A DNA stretch of 42,334 bases from Rhodopirellula halodulae (lineage in GTDB: Bacteria > Planctomycetota > Planctomycetia > Pirellulales > Pirellulaceae): the NCBI RefSeq assembly GCF_020966775.1, contig NZ_JAJKFV010000013.1:1-42334 (forward strand). Direction: 5' to 3'. The translations under genes were made by a program, and so were the position numbers. The number at the start of each line of letters is the position of its first letter. Within the stretch, counting starts at the first letter, position 1. Positions 27,601 through 35,903 of this stretch are shown piece after piece. The notes beneath the pieces are model-generated. The model did no database searches. It was not told the origin of the DNA and was given only the letters and a program-made list of their open reading frames with translations.

Positions 27601-28537
27601 AAAGGGTGCGGCTCGTTTGCTGACCGCGCGGGATGTGATCGCCAAGTCGATTCCGAAACACATTTTGGCGCTGGACAAAGTCGCCAGTGGGCAACCGGAT
27701 CGACTGCCAATCTTTGAACTGGACGAACCCGCCACGCCGCAAGTCATCTACACCGGCGTCGTCCCCGTGGTCTATAAAGCCCAACGCACGCTTTTGGGCA
27801 GCTTGGTTGAGTCCATCCTGTTGGCATTCGTGTTGATTGGGATCGTGATGATCGTCTTGCTGAACCCCGGGGCGTTCCCAACACGCTGGTTGATGCCCGC
27901 CAACATCCAATCCGGATTGTTGGCCGGTGCCGTTTCGATGATCCCCAATGTCTTCCCGGTTTTGCTGGTCTTCGGCTTGATGGGTCACTTGAGAACGGCG
28001 GTCGACATCGGAACGATGATGACGGCCAGTGTTGCGATGGGTGTTGCCGTCGATGACACCATTCACTTTCTGACTTGGTTTCGCCAATTCTTGGAAGAAG
28101 GCAAGACTCGTCGCGAAGCTGTGATCGAGACCTACCGTCGAGTGGGGCCTGCGATGACGCAAACCACCATCGTCGGCGGATTAGGATTGTTCATTTTCGC
28201 GATGTCAACGTTCACGCCGACACAGCGTTTTGGAACGTTGATGTTGGTGATGCTCGCCGCGGCCTTGATCGGCGACTTGATCTTGCTTCCAGCCTTGCTG
28301 GCTGGACCGCTCGGGAAGGTTTTCAAACCCCGGCATGACCATCTGGGAAAGCCCACGTTTGATCCGGGGCAATCTGGCATTGCCGCCGCGAGTGAAATTG
28401 GCGGGGTCGAACTGGATTCGATGAGCGAAAGTGCCCGTGTCAACGACGATCGCGTTGTCACGGAGGACACTCCGGTGTTGAAACTGCACAAACCACCCGC
28501 ACGCAAAGACGCCAATCGCCCATCGCCGAAGGGATAG
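24620..28537 (+). CDS. RND superfamily exporter (MMPL type), large
   Basis: A 1305-aa inner-membrane transporter with two MMPL/RND halves. TM1 (LGLTVALLILMGFFFFLPSAF) is near residue 20. A long periplasmic region carries a Pro-rich stretch around residues 395-420 (PLPPSSAPPPF). The first five-helix bundle follows (about 440-600), then a charged cytosolic linker, the second periplasmic domain, and the last helices (about 1060-1240). The second half contains AVDDTIHFL, the RND proton-relay type motif; the matching place in the first half is GLSGSIHV, without Asp. Substrate unknown; lipids or hopanoid-like compounds are typical of this branch. The ATG at 24620 is preferred over an upstream TTG at 24581. 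A second RND gene follows. Confidence 0.9.
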   Translation: MTADSAKPSFLERPGPLGLTVALLILMGFFFFLPSAFRAARMGLKNKENDVKDWLPSDFPETAELDWFADHFAGESFVLLTWEGCNVGDQRLRLLEEKLLHESANYREQLAAEEAWGEDALSLAEIQARVRARELGEELQLLPPGQELTNWGGEDEKWLASADGTWYYIQPDGKLFRWEESMNGPAALIRKVNKAAGRYELRGQFVTAFGDPSTPERVNPFYNDPMLLCAPLFQTVQTGATIAEELAAEDGPLWPIDLTDVTKKPIVAKRLAMERLTGTLFAPAVPFEFDWKPESFVEQLPADRRSEVPDDADQRIATTLQEFVDSRLEGDASRLPTALTQIQTDAWYAVYDSLGVEPPPRLTCLLVTLTDLAKDNLAFAIGRGTLGMPQGRLLQLAKQSGIQPPLPPSSAPPPFNREPPESIGGMPPLRMGGPPVDNIAIDEEGTVTLVRLVGYCILVGVLLSYFCFRSFKVTIMLFIVGGSAAMLSMSVVGWTGGRVDAILMSMPSLVYVLGLSGSIHVINYYRDEVRFRGRRGAATRALKHAALPCTLAALTTAIGLASLFTSNLKPISNFGLYSAIGVISTLGVLFSYLPAALETFSPQFGQDKAEERKRLAAAKKAANAEGTSPGDTTKPQKGAVSGELELAAWWAGVGRWITGNHAMVSTVCLVGLVLASLGLFKITTSVQLLKLFDPQARILRDYAWLEDHFGNLVPMEIVVRMPPEIQRPMRLANATTEEETEAEDKLSDPVSLSLLERIEAVSRIRKVVTRSLGEEGIAKVGQASSMDTFIAPLPDVSNGWSAQRNLFNNRLTESRSELLESDYVKLEKNGPLKDSELWRLSLRVSALSDVDYGLFINELKDAVDPVVQAYRVRSELIREIQQPDGTQIPKAKVLVLGAQNVVDLDSASLVKVDEATGEKVVDQQAIFLSTLRELLGNERIRQSWIDPNAEDAIARTTDDNWDRRIAAADVVVDVSDLPFADSAELADDSAALATKGAARLLTARDVIAKSIPKHILALDKVASGQPDRLPIFELDEPATPQVIYTGVVPVVYKAQRTLLGSLVESILLAFVLIGIVMIVLLNPGAFPTRWLMPANIQSGLLAGAVSMIPNVFPVLLVFGLMGHLRTAVDIGTMMTASVAMGVAVDDTIHFLTWFRQFLEEGKTRREAVIETYRRVGPAMTQTTIVGGLGLFIFAMSTFTPTQRFGTLMLVMLAAALIGDLILLPALLAGPLGKVFKPRHDHLGKPTFDPGQSGIAAASEIGGVELDSMSESARVNDDRVVTEDTPVLKLHKPPARKDANRPSPKG

Positions 28538-28915
28538 CGGTGTCTTGCCTGCGAGTCGCATTCTGAGGTTACCCGCGGCGATCGGACCTTGTGTCGACAG
28601 GATCACCGGCAAGCTGGTTCAGTCCCTGCGGCGATTGTTTGTTTCGCGTGGCGGGTCCTCATGGCATTGCAGGCTGGTCTCGTTCGAACGGCAGACCATT
28701 TGCATCCACCGCCGTCCAAGTTCGCGTGGACGCGTCACTACGTCCGGTAATTTGCGTTGGTCAGGCAAACTCTCTTGCCTGAATCAAATGAACCATCTGA
28801 TCGGATAGGTTCTGCTGCGAACGAGCATCAACGCATCGAATCAACCGTCGTCAGAACGTTCTGAATGAGGTACGCTCCGCGTCTCTTCGGGACTCACTTC
28901 ATCGACGAATGCGAC
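28538..28915. other. gap between the two RND genes
   Basis: About 378 bp with no supported gene. It has a perfect 8-bp hairpin (tcaggcaa/ttgcctga, 28761-28782, loop actctc) that could end the first RND transcript, although no T run follows. A 14-bp perfect palindrome lies at 28851-28864. Confidence 0.4.
28851..28864. promoter_or_regulatory. 14-bp perfect palindrome before second RND gene
   Basis: TCAGAACGTTCTGA is fully self-complementary and lies 51 bp before the preferred start at 28916 (directly before an alternative ATG at 28865). It could be an operator, but palindromes of this length are expected a few times by chance in 42 kb. Confidence 0.25.
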
Positions 28916-31255
28916 ATGCCTTTGAAATCTTTGGCGGACCAGGCAACCAGTTACCGAGTGCGGTTCTGCATCGGACTGGTCGCGGTATGCATTCTCGCAC
29001 CGCTGGCGATTCGTGATTCGGCTCGTGCACTCGGCACGATGTACAACGCCCCCGCGTTGTGGTTGCCCGAAGACATGCCGGTCCGCAAACAGTACGACGA
29101 CTTCTCAAAGCTGTTTCAGGGTCAAGACGTTTTGATGATTGGTTGGGACGGGGCCAAGATCGGAAGCGAATCCGTCGACGAAGCCGCCAAAGCGTTGCTG
29201 CCTCTGACTGAGTCCACGCCGCAGCGTGCGGCGTACCTCGAAGGGGTCAGCTCGGGCCAACGCGTGTTTGATGTGCTGACCAGCCCGCCAACCAGTTTCT
29301 CCGAGCGTGCCACCAGGGCTCGACTGCGTGGCTCGCTGATTGGAGAAGACGGCGAGCAAACGATCGTGCTGGCGACTTTTACGGAAGCCGGCAGTTTAAA
29401 ACGCCAGGAAGTCATTGATGACATCCGACAAATTGTCTCGGACAAAATCGGTGTCGACGCGGAGCAGATCTACACCGCAGGACCACCGACCGACGGGGCG
29501 CTCGTGGACGCGGAGGCTCAGACATCGATCGACCGATACACCCTGCCCTCGGTGATCTTGGGTGCATTGATCTGCGTCTTCTGCCTGAGGTCGCTTGTTC
29601 TGACAGCAATCATCATCATCGTGGCGGTGATTGGCCAAGGCATGTCATTGGCGATGGTGCTGTATTCCGGAATCGAGATGAACGCGATTCTGATTGTGTT
29701 GCCACCGCTTGTGTTTGTCTTGACCGCCAGCGCCGGCATCCACCTGTGCAACTACTACCGCGACGCGATGTGCAGCGATCCTGACATCGATCCCACCGCG
29801 GCAACACGCCAAGCGATGAAGGCGGGCATCTTGCCGTGCTGGTTGGCCGCGACGACGACGATCATCGGCCTTGGTTCGCTGGGGCTGGTGCGACTGGTTC
29901 CAGTCAGTGCCTTTGGGTTAATCGCCGCCGGATCAGTCTTCAGCACGCTGTTGTTGCTGTTGCTTCTCCTGCCCGGCGCGATGCAGTGGCATGGAGCCCG
30001 TCACCAAGCCAAACATCGTGCGAGCCGAAAGAGCACGAATGCCGAGGACAATGATCCCTTGCCTGTTCAAACGTGGCGAAAGAACATCGGCCACGCCTGG
30101 GAGGCTTTTGCCGCAAAGTTCATGAAGGTGCCGATCACGGTCGTCACCATCTTTACACTCATCACAGCCGTTGCGGCCTCCGGATTGCCGGACCTCACAA
30201 CCTCCGTGAACATCCCACGTATGTTTCCGGCCGAGAGCCGCATACGGACGGACTACGCCTGGTTCGAAGAACACATTGGCCCCACGATCAATGCGGAAGT
30301 CGTGGTCCAGTTCGCTCCGGAGGCGATGCCTGATCCAATCGATCGATTTCGCTTGGTCCGTGACGTGGACGACCATCTTCGACAAACGGAATTGGTCGGC
30401 GGAGTCTTCTCGGCACGATCATTTCTTCCCAGTCCGCCGTCGAAAAAGAGCCGCAGCATTCGCTCCACCGTGCTGGAAGCCAACATTCGCAGGCAACTCA
30501 ACGACCCCGATTCCGCGTTGCAAGACGCCGGCTACATCGCCAGCGACGAAGCCGGCAACCAATTGTGGCGGATCAGTTTTCGTTTTCCGTTTGACGAGGA
30601 CATCGACTATCGGTCAGAGTTCGAACGCGTTCAGGCGGAACTCACCCCAATCTTGGAAGAAGCCGGCGACGGCATCACGGGAACGTTCACAGGGGGCGTT
30701 CCAATGACAACGGAATCGCAAGACGTTTTGCTGCAGGACCTCTTTCGCAGCTTTCTAGCCGCGTTTGGCATCGTCGCCATCATCATGATGCTGCTGCTGA
30801 GAAGTGTGTCCGGTGGCTTGGTTGCGATGTTCCCCAATTTGTTTCCAACCATCACCTTGTTCGGCACCATGGGTTTGATGCAGACCCCGCTGGACATCGG
30901 ATCGGTGATGACCGCCAGTGTCGCACTGGGAATCGCGGTCGACGGAACAATCCACTTCCTGACGAAATTCCAAAACCAATCGCGGCAGGGAAAATCGCGA
31001 ATGGAGGCTTCCATCGCGGCACTTCACAAATGCGGCCCCGCCATGTGGCAAACGACCGCCGTCTGCGCGATCTCACCTTTGGTTTACGGGCTGTCAGAAT
31101 TCCAACCCACCCAGCGTTTTGCCTTCATGATGTTTGGTCTGCTGGTGGCGGCTTTGGTCGGCGATGTCTTGCTGCTACCGGCGTTACTGGCATCGCCGCT
31201 GGGTCGATTTCTGACGCCTAAACTCGCCCGCGCACAAAATCAGCCGGGAAGTTAG
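28916..31255 (+). CDS. RND superfamily exporter (MMPL type), compact
   Basis: A 779-aa paralogue of the preceding transporter, with the usual RND size for this branch. TM1 is at about residues 15-37 (FCIGLVAVCILAPLAI). The first helical bundle includes VILGALICVFCLRSLVLTAI and LIVLPPLVFVLTASAGIHLC. The second periplasmic domain begins after DLTTSVNIPRMFPAESRI, and the final bundle has SVALGIAVDGTIHFLTKF and QTTAVCAISPLVYGLSEF. The proton-relay area reads AVDG here against AVDD in the larger paralogue. The start is uncertain: ATG 28916 (MPLKSLADQ) gives a normal cytosolic N-terminus, while an upstream ATG at 28865 adds 17 residues. Neither has a Shine-Dalgarno. Substrate unknown. Confidence 0.88.
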   Translation: MPLKSLADQATSYRVRFCIGLVAVCILAPLAIRDSARALGTMYNAPALWLPEDMPVRKQYDDFSKLFQGQDVLMIGWDGAKIGSESVDEAAKALLPLTESTPQRAAYLEGVSSGQRVFDVLTSPPTSFSERATRARLRGSLIGEDGEQTIVLATFTEAGSLKRQEVIDDIRQIVSDKIGVDAEQIYTAGPPTDGALVDAEAQTSIDRYTLPSVILGALICVFCLRSLVLTAIIIIVAVIGQGMSLAMVLYSGIEMNAILIVLPPLVFVLTASAGIHLCNYYRDAMCSDPDIDPTAATRQAMKAGILPCWLAATTTIIGLGSLGLVRLVPVSAFGLIAAGSVFSTLLLLLLLLPGAMQWHGARHQAKHRASRKSTNAEDNDPLPVQTWRKNIGHAWEAFAAKFMKVPITVVTIFTLITAVAASGLPDLTTSVNIPRMFPAESRIRTDYAWFEEHIGPTINAEVVVQFAPEAMPDPIDRFRLVRDVDDHLRQTELVGGVFSARSFLPSPPSKKSRSIRSTVLEANIRRQLNDPDSALQDAGYIASDEAGNQLWRISFRFPFDEDIDYRSEFERVQAELTPILEEAGDGITGTFTGGVPMTTESQDVLLQDLFRSFLAAFGIVAIIMMLLLRSVSGGLVAMFPNLFPTITLFGTMGLMQTPLDIGSVMTASVALGIAVDGTIHFLTKFQNQSRQGKSRMEASIAALHKCGPAMWQTTAVCAISPLVYGLSEFQPTQRFAFMMFGLLVAALVGDVLLLPALLASPLGRFLTPKLARAQNQPGS

Positions 31256-31364
31256 CCAAAGGGTGCACTTCACCCGCGCCACCGAGCCATCGCTTCGGTT
31301 ACGATGAGAGGCGGAAGGGGCAAGCACGCTCCTTTAAATCCCGCCTTGAACGAAGTTTCCCACC

Positions 31365-33284
31365 ATGATCCGAAGCTGGACCCTCGCGGCCGTACTGGGC
31401 TGCTGGCTCGTCTCCCCCGCCTATCTAACATCAACGCGCGCCGCTGACGAAACGTTGGCACCACCCAACATTCTGTGGCTGACCAGCGAAGACAACGGTC
31501 CGCAGCTCGGTTGCTACGGCGATGAATACGCCGACACACCTCACCTGGACCAACTCGCCTCTCGCTCGCTGCGTTATCAAAAGTGTTGGTCCAACGCGCC
31601 CGTTTGTGCTCCCGCGCGGACGACGTTGATCAGCGGCATGTATGCCACCAGCCTCGGTGGACAACACATGCGAAGCGGAGTGAAGGTGCCCGATGGGTTC
31701 CAGTTCTATCCCGACGTGTTGCGTGAAGCCGGATACTACTGCACCAACAATTCGAAGACCGATTACAACTTCGTCAAAGGTCTCGGCAAAGGAGGCTGGC
31801 ACCAATGCGATGGCAAAGCCCACTTCCGCAACCGCCCGCGAAAAGATCAACCGTTCTTTGCCATTTTCAATTTCACGATCAGCCACGAAAGCAAGATTCG
31901 CAACGAGCACACGTTGGTGCATGACCCGGACAAGGCTCCTGTTCCCGCCTATCACCCCAACGTCCCCAAAGTCCGGCGTGATTGGGCCCAGTACTACGAC
32001 CGGCTCACCGAGATGGACGCGATGTGCGGACGCATCTTGAAGCAACTGGACGAGGACGGACTGACCGATTCCACGATCGTCTTTTACTACGGTGACCATG
32101 GCAGCGGCATGCCTCGCAGCAAACGCTGGCCGTTCAATTCCGGTTTGCACGTTCCGTTCTTGCTGCACGTGCCTGAGAAGTACAAACATTTGGCCCCACA
32201 AGATTACGCCAGTGGCGGAGTCACCGAGCGTTTGGTCAGCTTCGTCGACATGGGGCCCACCGCGATCAGCCTCGCCGGAGCCGACGTGCCCGATTCGATG
32301 CAGGGTGTTCCCTTCGCCGGTCCACTCAATGGCGAATCGAAAGAACTCTTGTTCGGCTATCGCGGTCGCATGGATGAACGAGTCGACATGGTGCGTAGCT
32401 GCACCGATGGACGCTTTGTTTATCTGCGTCACTTCCATCCGGAACGCATTTACTTCGCGTACTTGGACTACATGTTCCAAACACCGACGACGCAAGTTTG
32501 GAAAGAAATGTACGACGCGGGTGAGCTGAACGAGGCTCAATCCAAGGTCTGGGAAGTCAAACCGCTCGAAGAGCTTTTCGATCTGCGATCGGATCCTGAT
32601 GAAGTCAACAACCTGGCGAACGATCCGGCTCACGCTGACAAGCTTCGTGAACTGCGAAATGCGACCCGCAATTGGATGGTTTCGACGCGAGACCTGGGTG
32701 TGTTGCCCGAAGCGGAACTGCATCGGCTGAGCGGCAAACAGGATCCTCGCACCTGGGCACTGAACAGCGATCTCAATTGGGAAAAGCTGGTCAACATCGC
32801 TTGGCGTGCAACCGCCGCTTGGAATGATTTGCCCGACACCGCCGTGCAACGTCTGGAACGAGTCACGCAGCGCCCGTCCAGCATCGACCGTTACTGGGGA
32901 GTCCGTGCGTTGGCTCTGGGCCTGACGTCGCCGAACACCGATCTCTCGGATGAAACCAAAGCCAAGGCTCTGTCGATTCTCGAGAAGTCTGCTGCTGACG
33001 ATGAAGCCCCCATCGTTCGCGCCGCGGCTGCGGAAGGTTTGTTGGTGGCAGGCAATGACCAACAACGCGACCAAGCTCAAGCGTTGCTGCTCGATTTGTC
33101 CAACGCCGACAACGAAGGCCACTACGTCGCTATGACCGCGTTGAACCTGATCGACAATCATCGCGACCAACTATCGGATGGCTGGCAAACGCAACTCGGC
33201 AAACTTCCGAGAAAAACAAAACTTTCGCCCGAAAGAGCGGACTCCTACGTCGGACGTTTGCTCCAATACCTTACTGCGGATTGA
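31365..33284 (+). CDS. secreted sulfatase with C-terminal helical extension
   Basis: A 639-aa formylglycine sulfatase. The signal peptide (WTLAAVLGCWLVSPAYL) ends near TRAADE. The canonical modification motif C81-A-P-A-R85-T is intact. The first metal site reads LTSEDNGPQLGCYG, with Glu-Asp-Asn where many sulfatases have Asp-Asp, and YYGDHGSGMPRSKRWPFN supplies the second metal site and catalytic residues. The core ends around residue 445 (LFDLRSDPDEVNNLAND). The remaining 190 residues include Ala-rich paired helices (PIVRAAAAEGLLVAG, HYVAMTALNLIDNH) that look like HEAT repeats. The glycan substrate cannot be told from sequence. The bioF gene begins 25 bp after its stop, so the two may share a transcript. 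Confidence 0.93.
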   Translation: MIRSWTLAAVLGCWLVSPAYLTSTRAADETLAPPNILWLTSEDNGPQLGCYGDEYADTPHLDQLASRSLRYQKCWSNAPVCAPARTTLISGMYATSLGGQHMRSGVKVPDGFQFYPDVLREAGYYCTNNSKTDYNFVKGLGKGGWHQCDGKAHFRNRPRKDQPFFAIFNFTISHESKIRNEHTLVHDPDKAPVPAYHPNVPKVRRDWAQYYDRLTEMDAMCGRILKQLDEDGLTDSTIVFYYGDHGSGMPRSKRWPFNSGLHVPFLLHVPEKYKHLAPQDYASGGVTERLVSFVDMGPTAISLAGADVPDSMQGVPFAGPLNGESKELLFGYRGRMDERVDMVRSCTDGRFVYLRHFHPERIYFAYLDYMFQTPTTQVWKEMYDAGELNEAQSKVWEVKPLEELFDLRSDPDEVNNLANDPAHADKLRELRNATRNWMVSTRDLGVLPEAELHRLSGKQDPRTWALNSDLNWEKLVNIAWRATAAWNDLPDTAVQRLERVTQRPSSIDRYWGVRALALGLTSPNTDLSDETKAKALSILEKSAADDEAPIVRAAAAEGLLVAGNDQQRDQAQALLLDLSNADNEGHYVAMTALNLIDNHRDQLSDGWQTQLGKLPRKTKLSPERADSYVGRLLQYLTAD

Positions 33285-33309
33285 TCGCTTTTCACGAGAG
33301 AACAGACCG

Positions 33310-34497
33310 ATGTCACTTCAACCTCTGCACGATCGTTTGAACACCATTGCCAAGGACGGCCGGACTCGAAAGCTTCATCGCCGACGAGTCGAGGGCGTTC
33401 ACATCGTCGAGGACGATGGGCGTCGGCTGATGAACTTCGGCGGCAATGACTACCTCGGTGTCATCGCCGACGAAACTCGCGGCTGTGACTTGCAAACCGC
33501 ATGTTCGACTCATGGGGCGTCCGCCAGCGCATTGGTGTGCGGATGGACGCCTCGCCATGACGCGCTGGCCCAATCCATCGCTGAATTGGAACGGACCGAC
33601 GCCGCAGTAATCTTTCCCTCCGGGTATGCGGCGTGTTCCGGCACGATGGCCACGTTGCCGCAAGCCGGTGATTTGATTCTCAGCGATGAACTCAATCACG
33701 CTTCTCTGATCGATGGTTGCCGGCTCTCGAAAGCGGAACGGGTCATCTACCCGCACCGCGATTTGGATTTTGTCGAACACGTGCTTCGTGACCGAACGGA
33801 CGTATCCGGGATGACTTGGATCGTCACCGACGGCGTGTTCAGCATGGACGGGGATGTGGCACCGCTGCCGGGTTTGGCTGATTTGGCCGAGCGTTTTGGT
33901 GCCCACCTGATCGTTGATGAGGCCCATGGCACCGGAGTCTTGGGACCACGTGGCGCGGGACTGTGCGATGCGTATGGCGTCACCGACCGAGTCACCGTGC
34001 GGATTGGAACGCTGAGCAAAGCCATTGGCCATCAAGGCGGCTTTGTCGCGGGACCGCAGATCGTGATCGACACGCTCGTCAACGCCTGTCGATCACTGAT
34101 TTTCAGCACCGCTCTGTCACCCGTGATTGCCGAAGGTGCCCATCGTGTGATCCAGCGCTTGCCTCATTGGCGAGACCGACGCGACCGCGTGGCGATGATG
34201 TCACGGCAATTCCGTCGGCTAATGAATCTCGATGCCAGCGGTCTCGAATCGGGGATCCCGATTGTGCCGCTGATCATCGGTGATGAAGAGGAAACCGTTC
34301 TCGCCAGCCAAGCGATTCGCGACAACGGATTCTTCGTCCCGGCAATTCGTCCGCCAACCGTGCCCGACGGCAAATCGCGTTTGCGAGTCTCGATCACAGC
34401 CGCCCATCGCGACCACGACATCGAACTGCTGGCCGAGATCATTCATCGAGTCTGCCCGAATCTACAAGCCCCGGAATTGACCTCCGCCGGCAACTAG
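33310..34497 (+). CDS. bioF: 8-amino-7-oxononanoate synthase (AONS/KBL family)
   Basis: A 395-aa PLP enzyme of the alpha-oxoamine synthase group. It condenses pimeloyl thioester and L-alanine in biotin synthesis if it is BioF, or acts as glycine C-acetyltransferase if it is Kbl. Motifs: NDYLG (residues 46-50), SDELNHASLIDG (His130), SMDGDVAPL, DEAHGTGVLGPRGAG (Asp203, His206) and the PLP Lys237 in GTLSKAIGHQGGF. Length and DYLG/LNHAS style favour BioF, with moderate certainty over Kbl. The frame is open 44 codons upstream inside the sulfatase gene in another frame; the ATG at 33310 fits the family start. No other biotin gene is nearby. Confidence 0.9.
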   Translation: MSLQPLHDRLNTIAKDGRTRKLHRRRVEGVHIVEDDGRRLMNFGGNDYLGVIADETRGCDLQTACSTHGASASALVCGWTPRHDALAQSIAELERTDAAVIFPSGYAACSGTMATLPQAGDLILSDELNHASLIDGCRLSKAERVIYPHRDLDFVEHVLRDRTDVSGMTWIVTDGVFSMDGDVAPLPGLADLAERFGAHLIVDEAHGTGVLGPRGAGLCDAYGVTDRVTVRIGTLSKAIGHQGGFVAGPQIVIDTLVNACRSLIFSTALSPVIAEGAHRVIQRLPHWRDRRDRVAMMSRQFRRLMNLDASGLESGIPIVPLIIGDEEETVLASQAIRDNGFFVPAIRPPTVPDGKSRLRVSITAAHRDHDIELLAEIIHRVCPNLQAPELTSAGN

Positions 34498-34576
34498 CCC
34501 CGTCCGTTCGCGAACTTCACGACTGTTAAAAAAACGGTGTGGCAGCTATCATCTCCCCCTGCGAATCTCGCATTTC

Positions 34577-34650
34577 GGGGCTGTAGCTCAGTTGGTTAGA
34601 GCTGGGAACTCATAATTCCTAGGTCGCGGGTTCAAGTCCTGCCAGCCCTA
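34577..34650 (+). tRNA. tRNA with CAU anticodon (Ile2 or elongator Met)
   Basis: A 74-nt cloverleaf: acceptor ggggctg/cagccct (first pair G-U), D-arm gctc/gagc, anticodon stem gggaa/ttcct with loop ctCATaa, 5-nt variable loop, T-arm gcggg/cctgc with ttcaagt, discriminator A. CCA is not encoded. The CAU anticodon is read as Met, or as Ile after lysidine modification of C34. The variable and T-arm region (aggtcg...ggttcaagtcc) is closer to typical tRNA-Ile2 than to elongator Met. A T-rich run follows at 34653-34661. The initiator type is unlikely, because the anticodon stem lacks three G-C pairs. Confidence 0.93.
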
Positions 34651-34672
34651 CCTTTTTCTTTGTTCGTCGTTC

Positions 34673-35848
34673 ATGCCACGCCAACCCTCGAAATCGCAAC
34701 GCAGCCGATCCTCAGCCCAAAACAAATCGGACTCCGGAGCGAAGCGCATCAATCAACTTTTGGCGTCAGCCGGCTTTGGCAGTCGACGTCAGTGCGAAGA
34801 ACTGATTCGCGAAGGACGCGTGGAAGTCGACGGTCAAACCATCACCGAGCTGGGCGTCACGGTCGATCCCAACGTCCAAAAAGTTCGCGTGGACGGCGCC
34901 AACCTGCGTCCGCAGAAGTTGGTCTATTACGCGGTCAACAAACCAGCCGGGATCGTCACCACAAATTCCGATCCCAAAGGCCGACCTCGAGTCATCGACT
35001 TGGTGCCGCCGACGGAACGCGTGTTTCCAGTGGGACGTTTGGATTTGTCCAGCGAAGGCCTGATCCTGCTCACCAACGACGGTGATTTGGCCCAACAGTT
35101 GGCTCACCCCAAATACGGCATTCAAAAGGTTTACCGAGTCGTGGTTGCCGGCGAAGTTCGCGGCGAAACGATGAAGAAGATGCGAGAGGGCATCTACATC
35201 GCGGAAGGCTTCGTCCAAGTCGACGGGGCCCGGATTTTGAAGGCACGCCCAAAAGCAACTGAAATGGAAATTCGGTTGAAGGAAGGCAAAAATCGCGAAA
35301 TTCGCCGCATCCTCGCTCGCATGGGCCACAAGGTTCAACAATTGCGACGCATCGCGATTGGCCCTTTGAAACTCGGCGATATTCCTCGCGGTGCTTATCG
35401 AAAATTGACGCGAGACGAAGTCGACAAGTTGCGGCGAGGCGTCGAGCACGCCGAACGTGCCGCGAAAGCCGAAGCGGCATCGCGGCCACGATCGGGGCAG
35501 TCGATCAAACGCCGTCCGGGCGGTGCCAACCGCAATGTGGCTGCCAAACCAGCCTCGGGTCGTGGTGCATACCAAGGGGCTCGCAAGGCGACCAAGAAGT
35601 CCCAATCGTCGAGCACTCCACGCGGCAAAGTGAACTCGGGGAAACCGAAAGCAGGCAAACCCAAATCAAGCAAACTCGGAAGCGGAAGCGTCATTGGAGG
35701 CACCGTCATCGGTGGCGATGCACCGCAAGCCGCCGACAAGCCAGAACGCTCGAAATCGAATCCCAACATCATTCGCAAACGAACAGCCGGCAAGAAACCC
35801 GGCCCCAAACCGGCTCGCGGGAAAGCCAGCCGCCGCCGCGGTCGTTGA
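34673..35848 (+). CDS. rluB: RluB/RsuA-type pseudouridine synthase
   Basis: A 391-aa enzyme that isomerises uridine to pseudouridine in rRNA, most likely 23S. An N-terminal basic segment (1-23) precedes the S4 RNA-binding domain (about 24-75: AKRINQLLASAGFGSRRQCEELIREGRV). The catalytic domain has YAVNKPAGIVTT, the catalytic Asp124 in VGRLDLSSEGLILLTNDGDLA, KVYRVVVAG and the family end EGKNREIRRILARMGHKVQQLRRI. After residue 255 comes a 135-residue Lys/Arg/Gly/Pro/Ser-rich disordered tail, likely for RNA binding. The ATG lies only 22 nt after the tRNA and has no Shine-Dalgarno; no better start exists before the S4 domain. RluB rather than RluE/F by its S4-led layout. Confidence 0.92.
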   Translation: MPRQPSKSQRSRSSAQNKSDSGAKRINQLLASAGFGSRRQCEELIREGRVEVDGQTITELGVTVDPNVQKVRVDGANLRPQKLVYYAVNKPAGIVTTNSDPKGRPRVIDLVPPTERVFPVGRLDLSSEGLILLTNDGDLAQQLAHPKYGIQKVYRVVVAGEVRGETMKKMREGIYIAEGFVQVDGARILKARPKATEMEIRLKEGKNREIRRILARMGHKVQQLRRIAIGPLKLGDIPRGAYRKLTRDEVDKLRRGVEHAERAAKAEAASRPRSGQSIKRRPGGANRNVAAKPASGRGAYQGARKATKKSQSSSTPRGKVNSGKPKAGKPKSSKLGSGSVIGGTVIGGDAPQAADKPERSKSNPNIIRKRTAGKKPGPKPARGKASRRRGR

Positions 35849-35903
35849 CCAAACGAAGTGTGCTAGGTCAGTACGCGCAAGCGATACAGCTCCACCAGCA
35901 TCG

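Noticed and set aside
31431..33170. 579-residue minus-strand open frame opposite the second sulfatase
   Set aside because: Long only because of codon bias on the coding strand; no recognisable domain.
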